A stretch of 64,000 bases of DNA from the NCBI RefSeq assembly GCF_020510425.1, contig NZ_JAHBAH010000002.1, positions 62,001 to 126,000 of the forward strand. The letters run 5' to 3'. This document shows, piece after piece, positions 1 to 7,595 of this stretch. How positions within the stretch are numbered: position 1 is the first letter of the stretch; each line of letters begins with the position of its first letter. This DNA comes from Quatrionicoccus australiensis (GTDB taxonomy: Bacteria; Pseudomonadota; Gammaproteobacteria; Burkholderiales; Rhodocyclaceae). The notes under the pieces are model-generated. The model made no database searches and had not been told where the DNA came from. It saw only the letters and a program-made list of their open reading frames with translations. A program made the translations under genes and the position numbers.

Positions 1-37
1 GGGCCACGATTGCGAGCATCTTCTTGAACATTTTCAT
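1..37 (-). CDS. Start of a gene cut by the window edge (probable secreted protein)
   Basis: Only the first 12 codons are visible, reading MKMFKKMLAIVA on the minus strand from ATG at 37. A strong ribosome binding site (GAGGAG) lies just upstream. Lysines followed by a hydrophobic stretch look like the start of a signal peptide. The gene lies downstream of the CzcE-like gene on the same strand and may be transcribed with it. Its function cannot be told from this fragment. Confidence 0.55.
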   Translation of the reverse strand, partial: MKMFKKMLAIVA

Positions 38-104
38 CTCCTCATGAATAGGTGCTGTTGTACTGCGATATCAATATTAAGGATTCGATCCTGACAATTT
101 GCCA

Positions 105-136
105 ACGGCTGGGTGACAATTGCATCACCTAGCCGT
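105..136 (-). terminator. Imperfect inverted repeat after the CzcE-like gene
   Basis: ACGGCT-GGTGA and TCACC-AGCCGT face each other across a short loop, directly after the stop codon of the minus-strand gene at 145. No clear T run follows, so it could be a weak terminator or an mRNA-stabilising hairpin. Confidence 0.35.
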
Positions 137-144
137 CAGGTTGA

Positions 145-537
145 TCAGCCGCCCTGATAGGCAGGGTTTTCGGTCACGTAGACGGTGATGCCGTCGGCTC
201 CCGATATGATCTTGGAAAGTGGAAACGGCGCGGTCCCCAGCGTGTCGAAGGTCCAGACGACGCTCTTGCCAGCGACGTTGATCTTGATGGTCTCCAGACG
301 CGTGACGTTCAGATATTTGCTACCGCTGGACAGAGTGACCTCTCGGTCGGCGTTTTTCGTGGCCGTGTAACCAAACGAAGCCAGTTGATTTGCCGTCGGT
401 GCGCTCTTGGTTTCTGAAACGTGGCTCAGCCAATGGTTGGTGCCGGCCTCGGAATAATCCTCGTGAGCGTAGCTCGTTCCAGCTGCAGCGAGGCTGATCG
501 CAGCGATCAGGGCTAATTGGGAAAATTTCGTTTTCAT
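145..537 (-). CDS. CzcE-family periplasmic metal-binding protein
   Basis: A 130-residue protein with a clear N-terminal signal peptide (residues 1-23, ending in SYA before HEDYSEAG). The body shows the pattern of CzcE-like proteins: a segment YLNVTRLETIKINV, then VVWTFDTLGTAPFPLSKI and a closing TVYVTENPAYQGG. CzcE proteins are small periplasmic copper/heavy-metal binders found in metal-resistance loci. The ATG at 537 follows a good ribosome binding site (AAGGAGAG); longer readings in this frame lack such a site. No other metal-resistance gene is visible in the window. The family assignment is from motif memory, not a search. Confidence 0.65.
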   Translation of the reverse strand: MKTKFSQLALIAAISLAAAGTSYAHEDYSEAGTNHWLSHVSETKSAPTANQLASFGYTATKNADREVTLSSGSKYLNVTRLETIKINVAGKSVVWTFDTLGTAPFPLSKIISGADGITVYVTENPAYQGG

Positions 538-1127
538 GGTTCTCTCCTTGTGACATCGGGTTAATCGTGTCGGACTCATTTCGTCCAACCGTGATGTCAT
601 CTTAGGAGTCCGATACCAACAGGACGCTGACCCCCGCGTTACATTTTTGAAAGCTTTTCGCCGGAAATGGTCAGGGAGAGAGGTGCCCGTCGCTTTCGCA
701 CCAACGTTACTTGGTTTTTCTGTCGAAGCAGAGTTTGTTAGATATAAATGCTGCCGTTCCTCGCTTCTGCTTACTGCGCGGCAGGTAACCAGCAGTTTGC
801 TGACCGAAGAGTGAAGTGATTCGAACGGCCGGATTGGCCGAGAAGCTCGAATTGGCGATCCGGCAGCTTTTAAAGTGGAGCAGCCCGTTGAATGGCCGCA
901 ACCCGAACAGACTGAAAGTCCGGTTGTGGCCGTACCCGGACCTTGGGGCGCTGCCCCAAACCCCGCACTCGCCGTGGGGCAGCCGGGGCGGGTTAAAAAC
1001 CAACCCACCCCAGCAGCCGGGAGCGTTGGGTCGCGTCGTTCAGTCAAGGGCTTTCGCGGCATAAACAGGCTTCCTCCCGCAAGCGGGCCCCTCCTATTTA
1101 TTCCACGGTCCCTTGACAGCCCGTCGC
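538..1127. other. Long intergenic region with inverted repeats, no gene recognised
   Basis: The open frames here are short and unconvincing. Two structures stand out. A spaced inverted repeat (GTCGGACTC at 569-577 and GAGTCCGAT at 606-614) lies upstream of the CzcE-like gene and could be an operator. A perfect hairpin (TTGGGGC-GCT-GCCCCAA, 943-959) sits in very GC-rich DNA downstream of the helicase gene. Confidence 0.4.
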
Positions 1128-3401
1128 TCATTTCAGTCCCTTGGTCAGCAATCTCGGCAACATCACATTCCGACGAGCGGCGGTGGCTGGGGCTTTGATG
1201 GAGGCGTTCGTAGCATCCAGATCTCCCACCAGCACCACCTGATCGACGCCCCGGGTGACTGCTGTGTAGATCAGGGTTTGGTCAAGCAAGCGAGACTTGC
1301 GGATCGGCACGATCACCCGCGTGAACTGGCTCCCCTGACTCTTGTGCACCGTGATGCTGTAGCTGTGGCTGAGAGTCTGGACCTGGGTGGAGTCAAGCAG
1401 GTACTCACCGCCTTCAAACATGCAGCGGCAGCAGGGGTCATCCGGTTCGCTGACCGGCAACGCTCCGACAATGCGCCCGAGACTGCCATTGCGCAGGCCA
1501 AGCTTGTAGTTGTTTTCGGTGAAGATGACTAAATCGCCCACGCACAGAGGTATGCGGTCGAGCGTATTGGCGGCGACGTTGCCGTACTCGGCGTCCAGCG
1601 CCATGACCACCTCGCCATCGGCCTGATAGCGATTGTGCAGGGCGACATTGAGGTTCTTCACCCCGCCCAGGTTGGCGTTGGTGATGGAGAGGATTTGCAC
1701 GGCGTAGTCAGTGCCATTGCCGCCCAAGTCTTCGTAAATGGCCTGTACCGTATCCTCAAGTCGCGCGTCATCGCAGGGCACGAAGGACACCCCTGATCCC
1801 TTGCCCTGGTACTCCACCCAGGCCGGCACCTGATGGGCGCGGATCGCGGCGGCAACTTGCGGGATGCCACTGGCGCTGCTCTGGCGCTTGACCACCTTCA
1901 GTTCGGTTTGCGGGATGCTCGGCAGCTCCGCCAAGGCATGCAGGACGAGTCCGGGGCCGATGGGCGGAAGCTGGCTGGGGTCGCCGACGAGAATCAGGCG
2001 CACACCCGAGGGGATATGGCGCAACAACCGATACATCAGGATCACATCGACCATCGAGACTTCATCGACGACGACTGCGCTACCGATTTCGATGGAACCC
2101 GGCTCGATCCCGGCAAGAAAGCCGGCGATGGTCATGGCCTCGCGTTGGGTGGCCTCCGCCATGCGCTGGGCGGCACGGCCGGCCAAGGCAAGCTGATAGA
2201 TCGGCATATTCTCACGCTGATCCCCCAGTGCTTCATACAGCGCCTTGAGCACGGTGGTCTTGCCGGTGCCGGCTCCACCCAAGATCAGGCTCAGATGATT
2301 GGCGGCCGAGGTACGCACAGCGAGGCGCTGTTCCTCGGACAGGGTGATTCCGTGCGTGGCCTCATAGTCGTCAATGACTTGTTCAATGCCCCTGGGGTGG
2401 GGGGCGATCTGCGCGAAGAGGCCGGACTGTCCTGATTCATCCTCGCCCGCGACCATTTCGTGCAGGCGACGGGCAACGTAGCTTTCGATCAACCATGCGC
2501 CATGGGCTTGCAGGAGGCCGTCAATGCGGTGAAATGGAATGCCAGATACATCCTCCGATTGGGGATCATTTTGTGGCAAAGGATTCAGCGCCCGCTCGGC
2601 CAGCTCAGCGCTGTCCAGAAGCCGGGACAGGCGTGTGCGGGCCTCGCTCTCGGGGAGGCAGGTGTGGCCGTGCCTCATGCTGCCGTACAGCACGTCCTCG
2701 ACCGCTCCGGCGAGGCGGCGGGGATCGTCTTCGGCGATGCCGAGGCGGGTGCGGACAAAGGTATCGACTTTCTTCCAGTCGGCCTCGAAGGAGATCAGGG
2801 CATAGGGGTTGGCCTCGATCTTCTCCTGCGCCTCGCCCTTCCAGTAGCTGACGACGCTCTGGCCCATCTTGCGGCTCATGCCCGCGCGATCCAGCCAGAG
2901 CAGGGCATTGGCAACCTTGAACTTGTCGAAGGCGTTGCATAGCAGCTCAGCGGCTTCCGCGCTGATGATCTGGGTCAGGGCCTCCAGGTCGCGGTCTTCA
3001 ATGAGGTCAGCCAGATCGGGACCGAAGCGGTCATACAGCCGTCTGGCCTTGACCTGCCCGATCCCGGCACAGTCGGGGCAGTTGGCGATCCAATCGATCA
3101 TGTTGCGCCCGGTGGGTCGCAGCATCTCGGCGGCGGTGGCGTTGATGACCTGCTCATGCCGGAGGATGGCGGTACTGCCGACGGTCGCGCTGCGCATCGT
3201 CACCGGCCCCTCGATGAGCCAAACCTGACCCTTCTCTATCAGGCTAGCATCCGGAAGGAGGCGGTAGTCGGAGACGACGGCGTAGTGCTCTGCGCCATCG
3301 GTCACGCCGGCGAACACGGCACCACCGGCCTTGCCGCGACTGCGGATCGACGTGATGCGCAGGCTGACATTCACCATCGGCGGGGTGAGCCGGGCGTTCA
3401 T
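1128..3401 (-). CDS. RecD2-like superfamily 1 DNA helicase
   Basis: A 757-residue ATP-dependent helicase of the RecD2 type. A helix-hairpin-helix stretch (GIGQVKARRLYDRFG) lies near residue 115. The Walker A motif GGAGTGKTT is near residue 375, followed by a Walker B-like VVVDEVSMVD, the helicase motif VGDPSQLPPIGPG and a C-terminal UvrD-type motif SITVHKSQGSQF. RecD2 enzymes unwind DNA 5' to 3' outside the RecBCD complex. It is the last gene of an operon: its start overlaps the end of the preceding gene by four bases (3398-3401). The context (VPA1267-like and GmtX-like genes) suggests it belongs to a mobile island rather than to core repair. Confidence 0.8.
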   Translation of the reverse strand: MNARLTPPMVNVSLRITSIRSRGKAGGAVFAGVTDGAEHYAVVSDYRLLPDASLIEKGQVWLIEGPVTMRSATVGSTAILRHEQVINATAAEMLRPTGRNMIDWIANCPDCAGIGQVKARRLYDRFGPDLADLIEDRDLEALTQIISAEAAELLCNAFDKFKVANALLWLDRAGMSRKMGQSVVSYWKGEAQEKIEANPYALISFEADWKKVDTFVRTRLGIAEDDPRRLAGAVEDVLYGSMRHGHTCLPESEARTRLSRLLDSAELAERALNPLPQNDPQSEDVSGIPFHRIDGLLQAHGAWLIESYVARRLHEMVAGEDESGQSGLFAQIAPHPRGIEQVIDDYEATHGITLSEEQRLAVRTSAANHLSLILGGAGTGKTTVLKALYEALGDQRENMPIYQLALAGRAAQRMAEATQREAMTIAGFLAGIEPGSIEIGSAVVVDEVSMVDVILMYRLLRHIPSGVRLILVGDPSQLPPIGPGLVLHALAELPSIPQTELKVVKRQSSASGIPQVAAAIRAHQVPAWVEYQGKGSGVSFVPCDDARLEDTVQAIYEDLGGNGTDYAVQILSITNANLGGVKNLNVALHNRYQADGEVVMALDAEYGNVAANTLDRIPLCVGDLVIFTENNYKLGLRNGSLGRIVGALPVSEPDDPCCRCMFEGGEYLLDSTQVQTLSHSYSITVHKSQGSQFTRVIVPIRKSRLLDQTLIYTAVTRGVDQVVLVGDLDATNASIKAPATAARRNVMLPRLLTKGLK

Positions 3402-3868
3402 GCGGGCAGCAGCCTTCCGGTACGAGAAAGGTGAGCATCCAGATGCTCGAAGCGGCGCAACCGCTCACGCAAGCTGGCGACTTCGGCCTTGAGGCTGGCG
3501 TTCTGTTCTTCCAGCGCCTTGACCCGCGCTTCCGCGCGACCCTTGGCGGCCATGATCCGCTTGTCGATGACTTTCTCGGAGGCGGCTGCGGCCTCATTGG
3601 AAGCGTCAGGAGCGGTTCTTAGGGGTTGGGTGAGGCCAAGGGTTGTCAATCGACTCTCCAGGGCCTCCAGAGCCTCCTTGACGGCCGGGTTCTGACGCAT
3701 GACCGACAGGGAGAAGTCGCATTCGGCGGCAATCTCGCTGCGGTTGAGCTTGTCGCCTCGCAGGTAGTCGTGCCAGTCGTTGGTGACCTCGCGCTCAGCG
3801 ATCCACGATTGGAACTTGGCGAGGTTGTCACGTGCGAGTTGCTGGCCGGATTGGTTGGATTGGCTCAT
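3398..3868 (-). CDS. VPA1267-like protein of a mobile island
   Basis: A 156-residue protein. The N-terminal half contains a short HTH-like stretch (KLNRSEIAAECDFSLSVM). The C-terminal third is a predicted coiled coil (ALEEQNASLKAEVASL), ending in RFEHLDAHLSRTGRLLPA. This layout, and especially the C-terminal ending, matches my memory of the VPA1267 family that accompanies gamma-mobile-trio genes. It overlaps both neighbours by four bases (ATGA), so the three genes are probably translationally coupled. Its molecular role is unknown. Confidence 0.6.
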   Translation of the reverse strand: MSQSNQSGQQLARDNLAKFQSWIAEREVTNDWHDYLRGDKLNRSEIAAECDFSLSVMRQNPAVKEALEALESRLTTLGLTQPLRTAPDASNEAAAASEKVIDKRIMAAKGRAEARVKALEEQNASLKAEVASLRERLRRFEHLDAHLSRTGRLLPA

Positions 3869-4473
3869 ACCCGCTTTCCCTTCACTTCCAGCATTGGCGT
3901 TCTGTCACTCCTGCCGAGGATTTTGGCGATGGCGGTGGCGAAGCCCGGATTGAAGACGAAGCGCCCGCGTTCATCTACGATCTCCCCGGTATCGCCGATA
4001 CGCAGCTTTTGCTGAGCCAGGGACTTGGGATCGATGGCGGCAGCGAGAGCATTGCGTTCGGAATCGGTGAGTTGCGCTGCCGGTTCGATTATCGCTACAT
4101 TCGTTGATCCCTTAGCAATCTCAGCCCCCAACGGCCTCATGTCGATGGGAACGACTGTCACGCTCTTGAGCATGTTGAGTTCGGCGCGAATCTTGTCGCG
4201 CTCAATGATCGCCATCTGACAAAGGCTACGGACGGCCGGGTCTTCAATCTTCTTGAGGAAGGCATGCTTGTCAGCTGGTGCAAGCTGGGCCTTGACCGCT
4301 TTCGACGGCTTGGGACCGTTGTAGGCTTCCCACGCCTTGATCAGTGCTGCGTAGTCTTCCGACTGCTTGTTGTAGATCGTGCGCGCCTTGAAGAGTCCAT
4401 GGCTCTCAGCAACGCGGGCCATGTTGGCTATGCTCAGGTCGCGGGCGCCCTGGCTGTGCCGGCTGTATTCCAA
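3865..4473 (-). CDS. gmtX: GmtX-like protein; start unresolved
   Basis: Residues such as LSIANMARVAESHG, YNKQSEDYAALIKAWEAY and a C-terminal DERGRFVFNPGFATAI resemble GmtX of the gamma-mobile-trio elements. The listed start is a TTG at 4473, but the conserved region clearly continues upstream in the same frame (KEEKLRKIHELCS) to a stop at 4558-4560, with no ATG or GTG. This upstream part overlaps the end of the tandem-HTH gene in another frame. Either the gene starts at a non-standard codon, or a one-base frameshift near 4520-4530 separates what was one HTH-GmtX protein. The family name is from memory and moderately secure. Confidence 0.55.
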   Translation of the reverse strand: MEYSRHSQGARDLSIANMARVAESHGLFKARTIYNKQSEDYAALIKAWEAYNGPKPSKAVKAQLAPADKHAFLKKIEDPAVRSLCQMAIIERDKIRAELNMLKSVTVVPIDMRPLGAEIAKGSTNVAIIEPAAQLTDSERNALAAAIDPKSLAQQKLRIGDTGEIVDERGRFVFNPGFATAIAKILGRSDRTPMLEVKGKRV

Positions 4474-5111
4474 TGAGCACAGCTCATGGATCTTGCGCAG
4501 CTTCTCTTCCTTGTCGCGACGATTTCCATAGCGCGTATCGCCTGAGCGCGAAGGGCGTCATCAGTGCTCTTCTTTCTGTATATCCCTAATGCCGCATAGA
4601 TAACCCGTCGTGGAAGTTTCAGTTGCTCGGCAATCTGCCCGTATTTCTTACCAGTCTGGCGCGCATGCCATATTGCTGCCGTTTGCTCATCAGAAAGTTG
4701 GTAGTCGCTGGCGACATTTTTGATGTGATAGTCAACTGTTCCGACGCTGTAGCCTAATTCGCGAGCGATCGTTTTTGCTGATTCACCCTCAATTGCGCGG
4801 CGTATGATTTCCTTTCTGACCTCTTGTGGCACTTCGGGCAGTTTTCGAATGACGTGCTTGGTGTAATCCTGAACGGTTACTTTGGATAGGCCGAACTCCT
4901 TCGCGAGAGCGTTCTTTGTCTCGCCACTTTCGACGCGTCTTACGATCTCCATTTTCTGCTCACGCGTAACACGTGGCGGCACTTTCGGCGCGCGGTCATA
5001 GACAAGGTGGACGGCAATACCCATCGTTTTTGCGATAACAGTACGTATCTCACCATCCGCCGCTCGTCTCTGAATTTCGTCCTTTTGCGCCTGCGTTAGC
5101 TTGCTTTTCAA
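4434..5111 (-). CDS. Protein with four tandem helix-turn-helix repeats
   Basis: Residues 1-160 hold four repeats of about 40 residues, each of the form QKxEIxRRxxxGExxxxIAKxxGxxxxTVxxx. The clearest are EIVRRVESGETKNALAKEF and EIIRRAIEGESAKTIAREL. Such repeats resemble resolvase or transposase DNA-reading modules. From about residue 195 the frame turns unconvincing (Cys/Arg/Ser-rich), exactly where the neighbouring frame begins to show GmtX-like sequence. The real product may therefore end or shift near 4520. It starts at ATG 5109-5111, only nine bases after the stop of a truncated upstream gene, so it was part of the same operon. Confidence 0.6.
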   Translation of the reverse strand: MKSKLTQAQKDEIQRRAADGEIRTVIAKTMGIAVHLVYDRAPKVPPRVTREQKMEIVRRVESGETKNALAKEFGLSKVTVQDYTKHVIRKLPEVPQEVRKEIIRRAIEGESAKTIARELGYSVGTVDYHIKNVASDYQLSDEQTAAIWHARQTGKKYGQIAEQLKLPRRVIYAALGIYRKKSTDDALRAQAIRAMEIVATRKRSCARSMSCAHWNTAGTARAPAT

Positions 5112-5120
5112 CTTTGTCCC

Positions 5121-5270
5121 TCAGTTATCAAGTTCGCTTGTCAGCGCTAATTGCTGCGATGGAACCATCAGGTTATTTTGACGCAAGGTCTCTACGCCCT
5201 TGCGCAGCGTGTCCTGCGCCTCATTAAATTCGGCTTGGGTATATACAATCTGACTATCTGGCGAGCAATG
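5121..5270 (-). pseudogene. C-terminal fragment of a truncated operon gene
   Basis: Reading minus from about 5270 to a TGA at 5121-5123 gives a coding-like tail (SQIVYTQAEFNEAQDTLRK, later ending QQLALTSELDN). The stop lies nine bases before the start of the tandem-HTH gene, as expected in an operon. No start is present, because the frame runs into a umuC-like fragment on the other strand. By position it could be the end of a gmtZ-type gene, but the sequence alone does not show that. Confidence 0.4.
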
Positions 5271-5304
5271 GTGCATGAGTCGCTGGACGATGATCGGATC
5301 GATG

Positions 5305-5622
5305 CCCCCCCGTCGCGTACGCTGGGCGATTCGGATCCTGACGCGAATCTACCGACCCGGTTTCGCGTACCAGAAGGCCGGCTGCATGCTTTCGGATATC
5401 CGGCCCCGGTCGATGGCGCAGGCGTCACTCTTCACCCCGGAAAGTCACGGCCGTTCGGGACGCCTAATGGCCGTGATGGACGCGATCAACTGCCGGTGGG
5501 GCCGGGGAACCATGCGCGTGGCGGCCGAAGGCGTCAACAAGGCCTGGCGGATGAAAAGGGGCAATCTGTCACCCCGGTACACCACGGAATGGTCGGAGCT
5601 GCCTCCGGTGAGAGCGGGATGA
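5305..5622 (+). pseudogene. umuC 3'-end fragment (DNA polymerase V, DUF4113 region)
   Basis: The frame reads IYRPGFAYQKAGCMLSDI, then LMAVMDAINCRWGRGTMRVA and RGNLSPRYTTEWSELP, which is the typical C-terminal tail of UmuC. The polymerase body is absent, so this is a relic of about 100 codons. It faces the broken island operon to its left, marking a recombination junction near 5270-5305. The 150 bases after its stop, up to the methyltransferase gene, hold nothing I recognise. Confidence 0.65.
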
Positions 5623-5770
5623 CACTCCATTTCCGGTTCCGATTGATTGGCGGTGCGGAGGCACTTCGCTTACCATCCTCCGTTTGCCATCGAAATGTGA
5701 TCGCGACTTGCGAATCCGCACAAAAAACCGATACTCGGCAATACGATTTACATGAAAGACCGACCCGCCG

Positions 5771-7591
5771 ATGGCGATAAGCACCCCCCCCCCTCGCGAC
5801 AACGCGCTCGACTCGCTTGAGGCGCTCTACGCAAAGCCGCTACCGTCGTCGCGGTCCGGCCCGCTATACAACGCCTTCTCGTACCCTACGAAAATCTCAC
5901 CGGAAGCGATTGCCGTCTTCATCGCGACCCATACCCGCCCGGGCGCGGTGGTACTTGACGTTTTCGGCGGGAGCGGAACCACCGGACTCGCAGCCCTGCT
6001 TTGCGACAAACCTACGGACGAAATGCTACGCATGGCCGCCGAGCTCGGCGTTGCGCCAACCTGGGGTCCTCGGAATGCGGAAATTTACGAGCTGAGCACG
6101 CTCGGTTCTTTCGTCGCGTCGACCTTATGCGCCCCGCCCGATCCCGAAGATTTCGACAAAGCCGCAAAGAAACTCATAGCCGCAGCCGAAGAAGCCTTCG
6201 GGGCGGGGTACGAAGCTCTCGATCCTGAAGGAATCCCAGGCAAAATTCGGCACGTCATCTGGTCCGACGTCCTCGTTTGTCCGAACTGCGGGCAGGAAAC
6301 CTCATATTGGAAGGCCGCAATACGACGTTCCCCGTTGCGACTGGACAGCTCCTTTGAATGCAGCGGTTGCGGTGTCTCGAAGCAGATCGACTCGTGCACC
6401 AGAGCCGTAGAAAAGTGGTTCGACCCGCTGCTCGGGCGCGAAATCGAGAGGAAAAAACGCGTACCAGCCCAAGTTTACGGACGTTCTTCGGCGAGGAATT
6501 GGAACAGGGACCCGACTCCGGCGGACGACGAGATTTTTCTCGTCTCGGAAACCTCATCGCTACCCTCGTCGGCACCGCTCGCGGAGATTTTCCGCGGAGA
6601 CCTGTACCGCGCGGGATACCACACGGGAATCACCCATCTGCACCATTTCTATACAGCCCGGAACTTCCGTGCGGTATCGATCTTGTGGGAACTGGTCGGG
6701 ACGTTTCCAGAAAGCGTACGCGACGCCCTGAAGCTCGTCGTCCTCAGTTACAACTCTTCGCACTCGACGCTCATGACGAGGGTTGTGGTCAAGGCCGGAC
6801 AGACCGACCTCGTACTAACGGGAGCGCAAAGCGGAGTCCTCTACGTCAGCGGGCTTCCCGTGGAAAAGAACGTGTTCGAGGGCCTCAGGAGAAAAGCTTC
6901 GGCCCTGAAAAAAGCGTTCCAGACCGTTTCCGGCAGCGGCAGTAAAGTCCGCGTCACCAACGCCAGCAGCGCTTCCCTGGCCCTGCCGGACGGGAGCGTT
7001 GATTACGTCTTCACCGATCCCCCATTTGGCGACTACATCCCCTACGCGGAGATAAACCAGATCAACGAGATTTGGCTCGGCCGAACCACAGACCGGAACG
7101 AGGAAATCATCGTCAGCGGCGCCCAAGGGAAGAGCGTGTCGGACTATTCGTCGATGATGTCCAAGGTCTTCGGAGAGATTTACCGCGTATTGAAACCCGA
7201 GGCCGTCGCCACGGTCGTTTTCCACTCCGCGAGCTCGTCGGTATGGCGGGCACTCTCGACCGCCTATGGCACGGCCGGTTTCGGCGTCCGCGCGACGAGC
7301 GTCCTAGACAAGCTGCAGGCCAGTTTCAAGCAGGTGGTTTCATCCGTATCGGTAAAAGGGGATCCGCTCATCCTTCTGAGCAAATGCGCGGATCGCGCGT
7401 CCGGGCCGGCGAAATCCACCGACGACGTGATCGAGGAAATTTTCCGGACTTCGGAATCCGGAAGCGAAACGGAACGCGATAGGCAGAGGCTCTATTCACG
7501 CTTCGTGTCGCGCTGTCTCGAACTTGGGATGGAAGTCGAGATGGGCGCGAAGGAATTCTATGATCGGGCGGACTCGGCACTAAGGAATTAG
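5771..7591 (+). CDS. DNA methyltransferase with zinc-ribbon insertion
   Basis: A 606-residue SAM-dependent DNA methyltransferase of the amino-methylating kind. Motif I (DVFGGSGTTG) is near residue 65 and motif IV (FTDPPFGDY) near residue 415, with a typical later segment YRVLKPEAVATVVFHS. Between the motifs lies a zinc ribbon (CPNCG near residue 170, CSGCG near 197), probably in the target-recognition region. This order resembles DUF1156-type methyltransferases and not small solitary enzymes. It is the first of three closely spaced plus-strand methyltransferase genes; the next starts five bases after its stop. The ribosome binding site at ATG 5771 is poor. The base modified is not predictable. 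Confidence 0.75.
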   Translation: MAISTPPPRDNALDSLEALYAKPLPSSRSGPLYNAFSYPTKISPEAIAVFIATHTRPGAVVLDVFGGSGTTGLAALLCDKPTDEMLRMAAELGVAPTWGPRNAEIYELSTLGSFVASTLCAPPDPEDFDKAAKKLIAAAEEAFGAGYEALDPEGIPGKIRHVIWSDVLVCPNCGQETSYWKAAIRRSPLRLDSSFECSGCGVSKQIDSCTRAVEKWFDPLLGREIERKKRVPAQVYGRSSARNWNRDPTPADDEIFLVSETSSLPSSAPLAEIFRGDLYRAGYHTGITHLHHFYTARNFRAVSILWELVGTFPESVRDALKLVVLSYNSSHSTLMTRVVVKAGQTDLVLTGAQSGVLYVSGLPVEKNVFEGLRRKASALKKAFQTVSGSGSKVRVTNASSASLALPDGSVDYVFTDPPFGDYIPYAEINQINEIWLGRTTDRNEEIIVSGAQGKSVSDYSSMMSKVFGEIYRVLKPEAVATVVFHSASSSVWRALSTAYGTAGFGVRATSVLDKLQASFKQVVSSVSVKGDPLILLSKCADRASGPAKSTDDVIEEIFRTSESGSETERDRQRLYSRFVSRCLELGMEVEMGAKEFYDRADSALRN

Positions 7592-7595
7592 GCCC

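Noticed and set aside
145..1131. A 328-residue reading that extends the CzcE-like gene far upstream.
   Set aside because: The extra N-terminus has no coding character, while ATG 537 has a strong ribosome binding site and starts a proper signal peptide.
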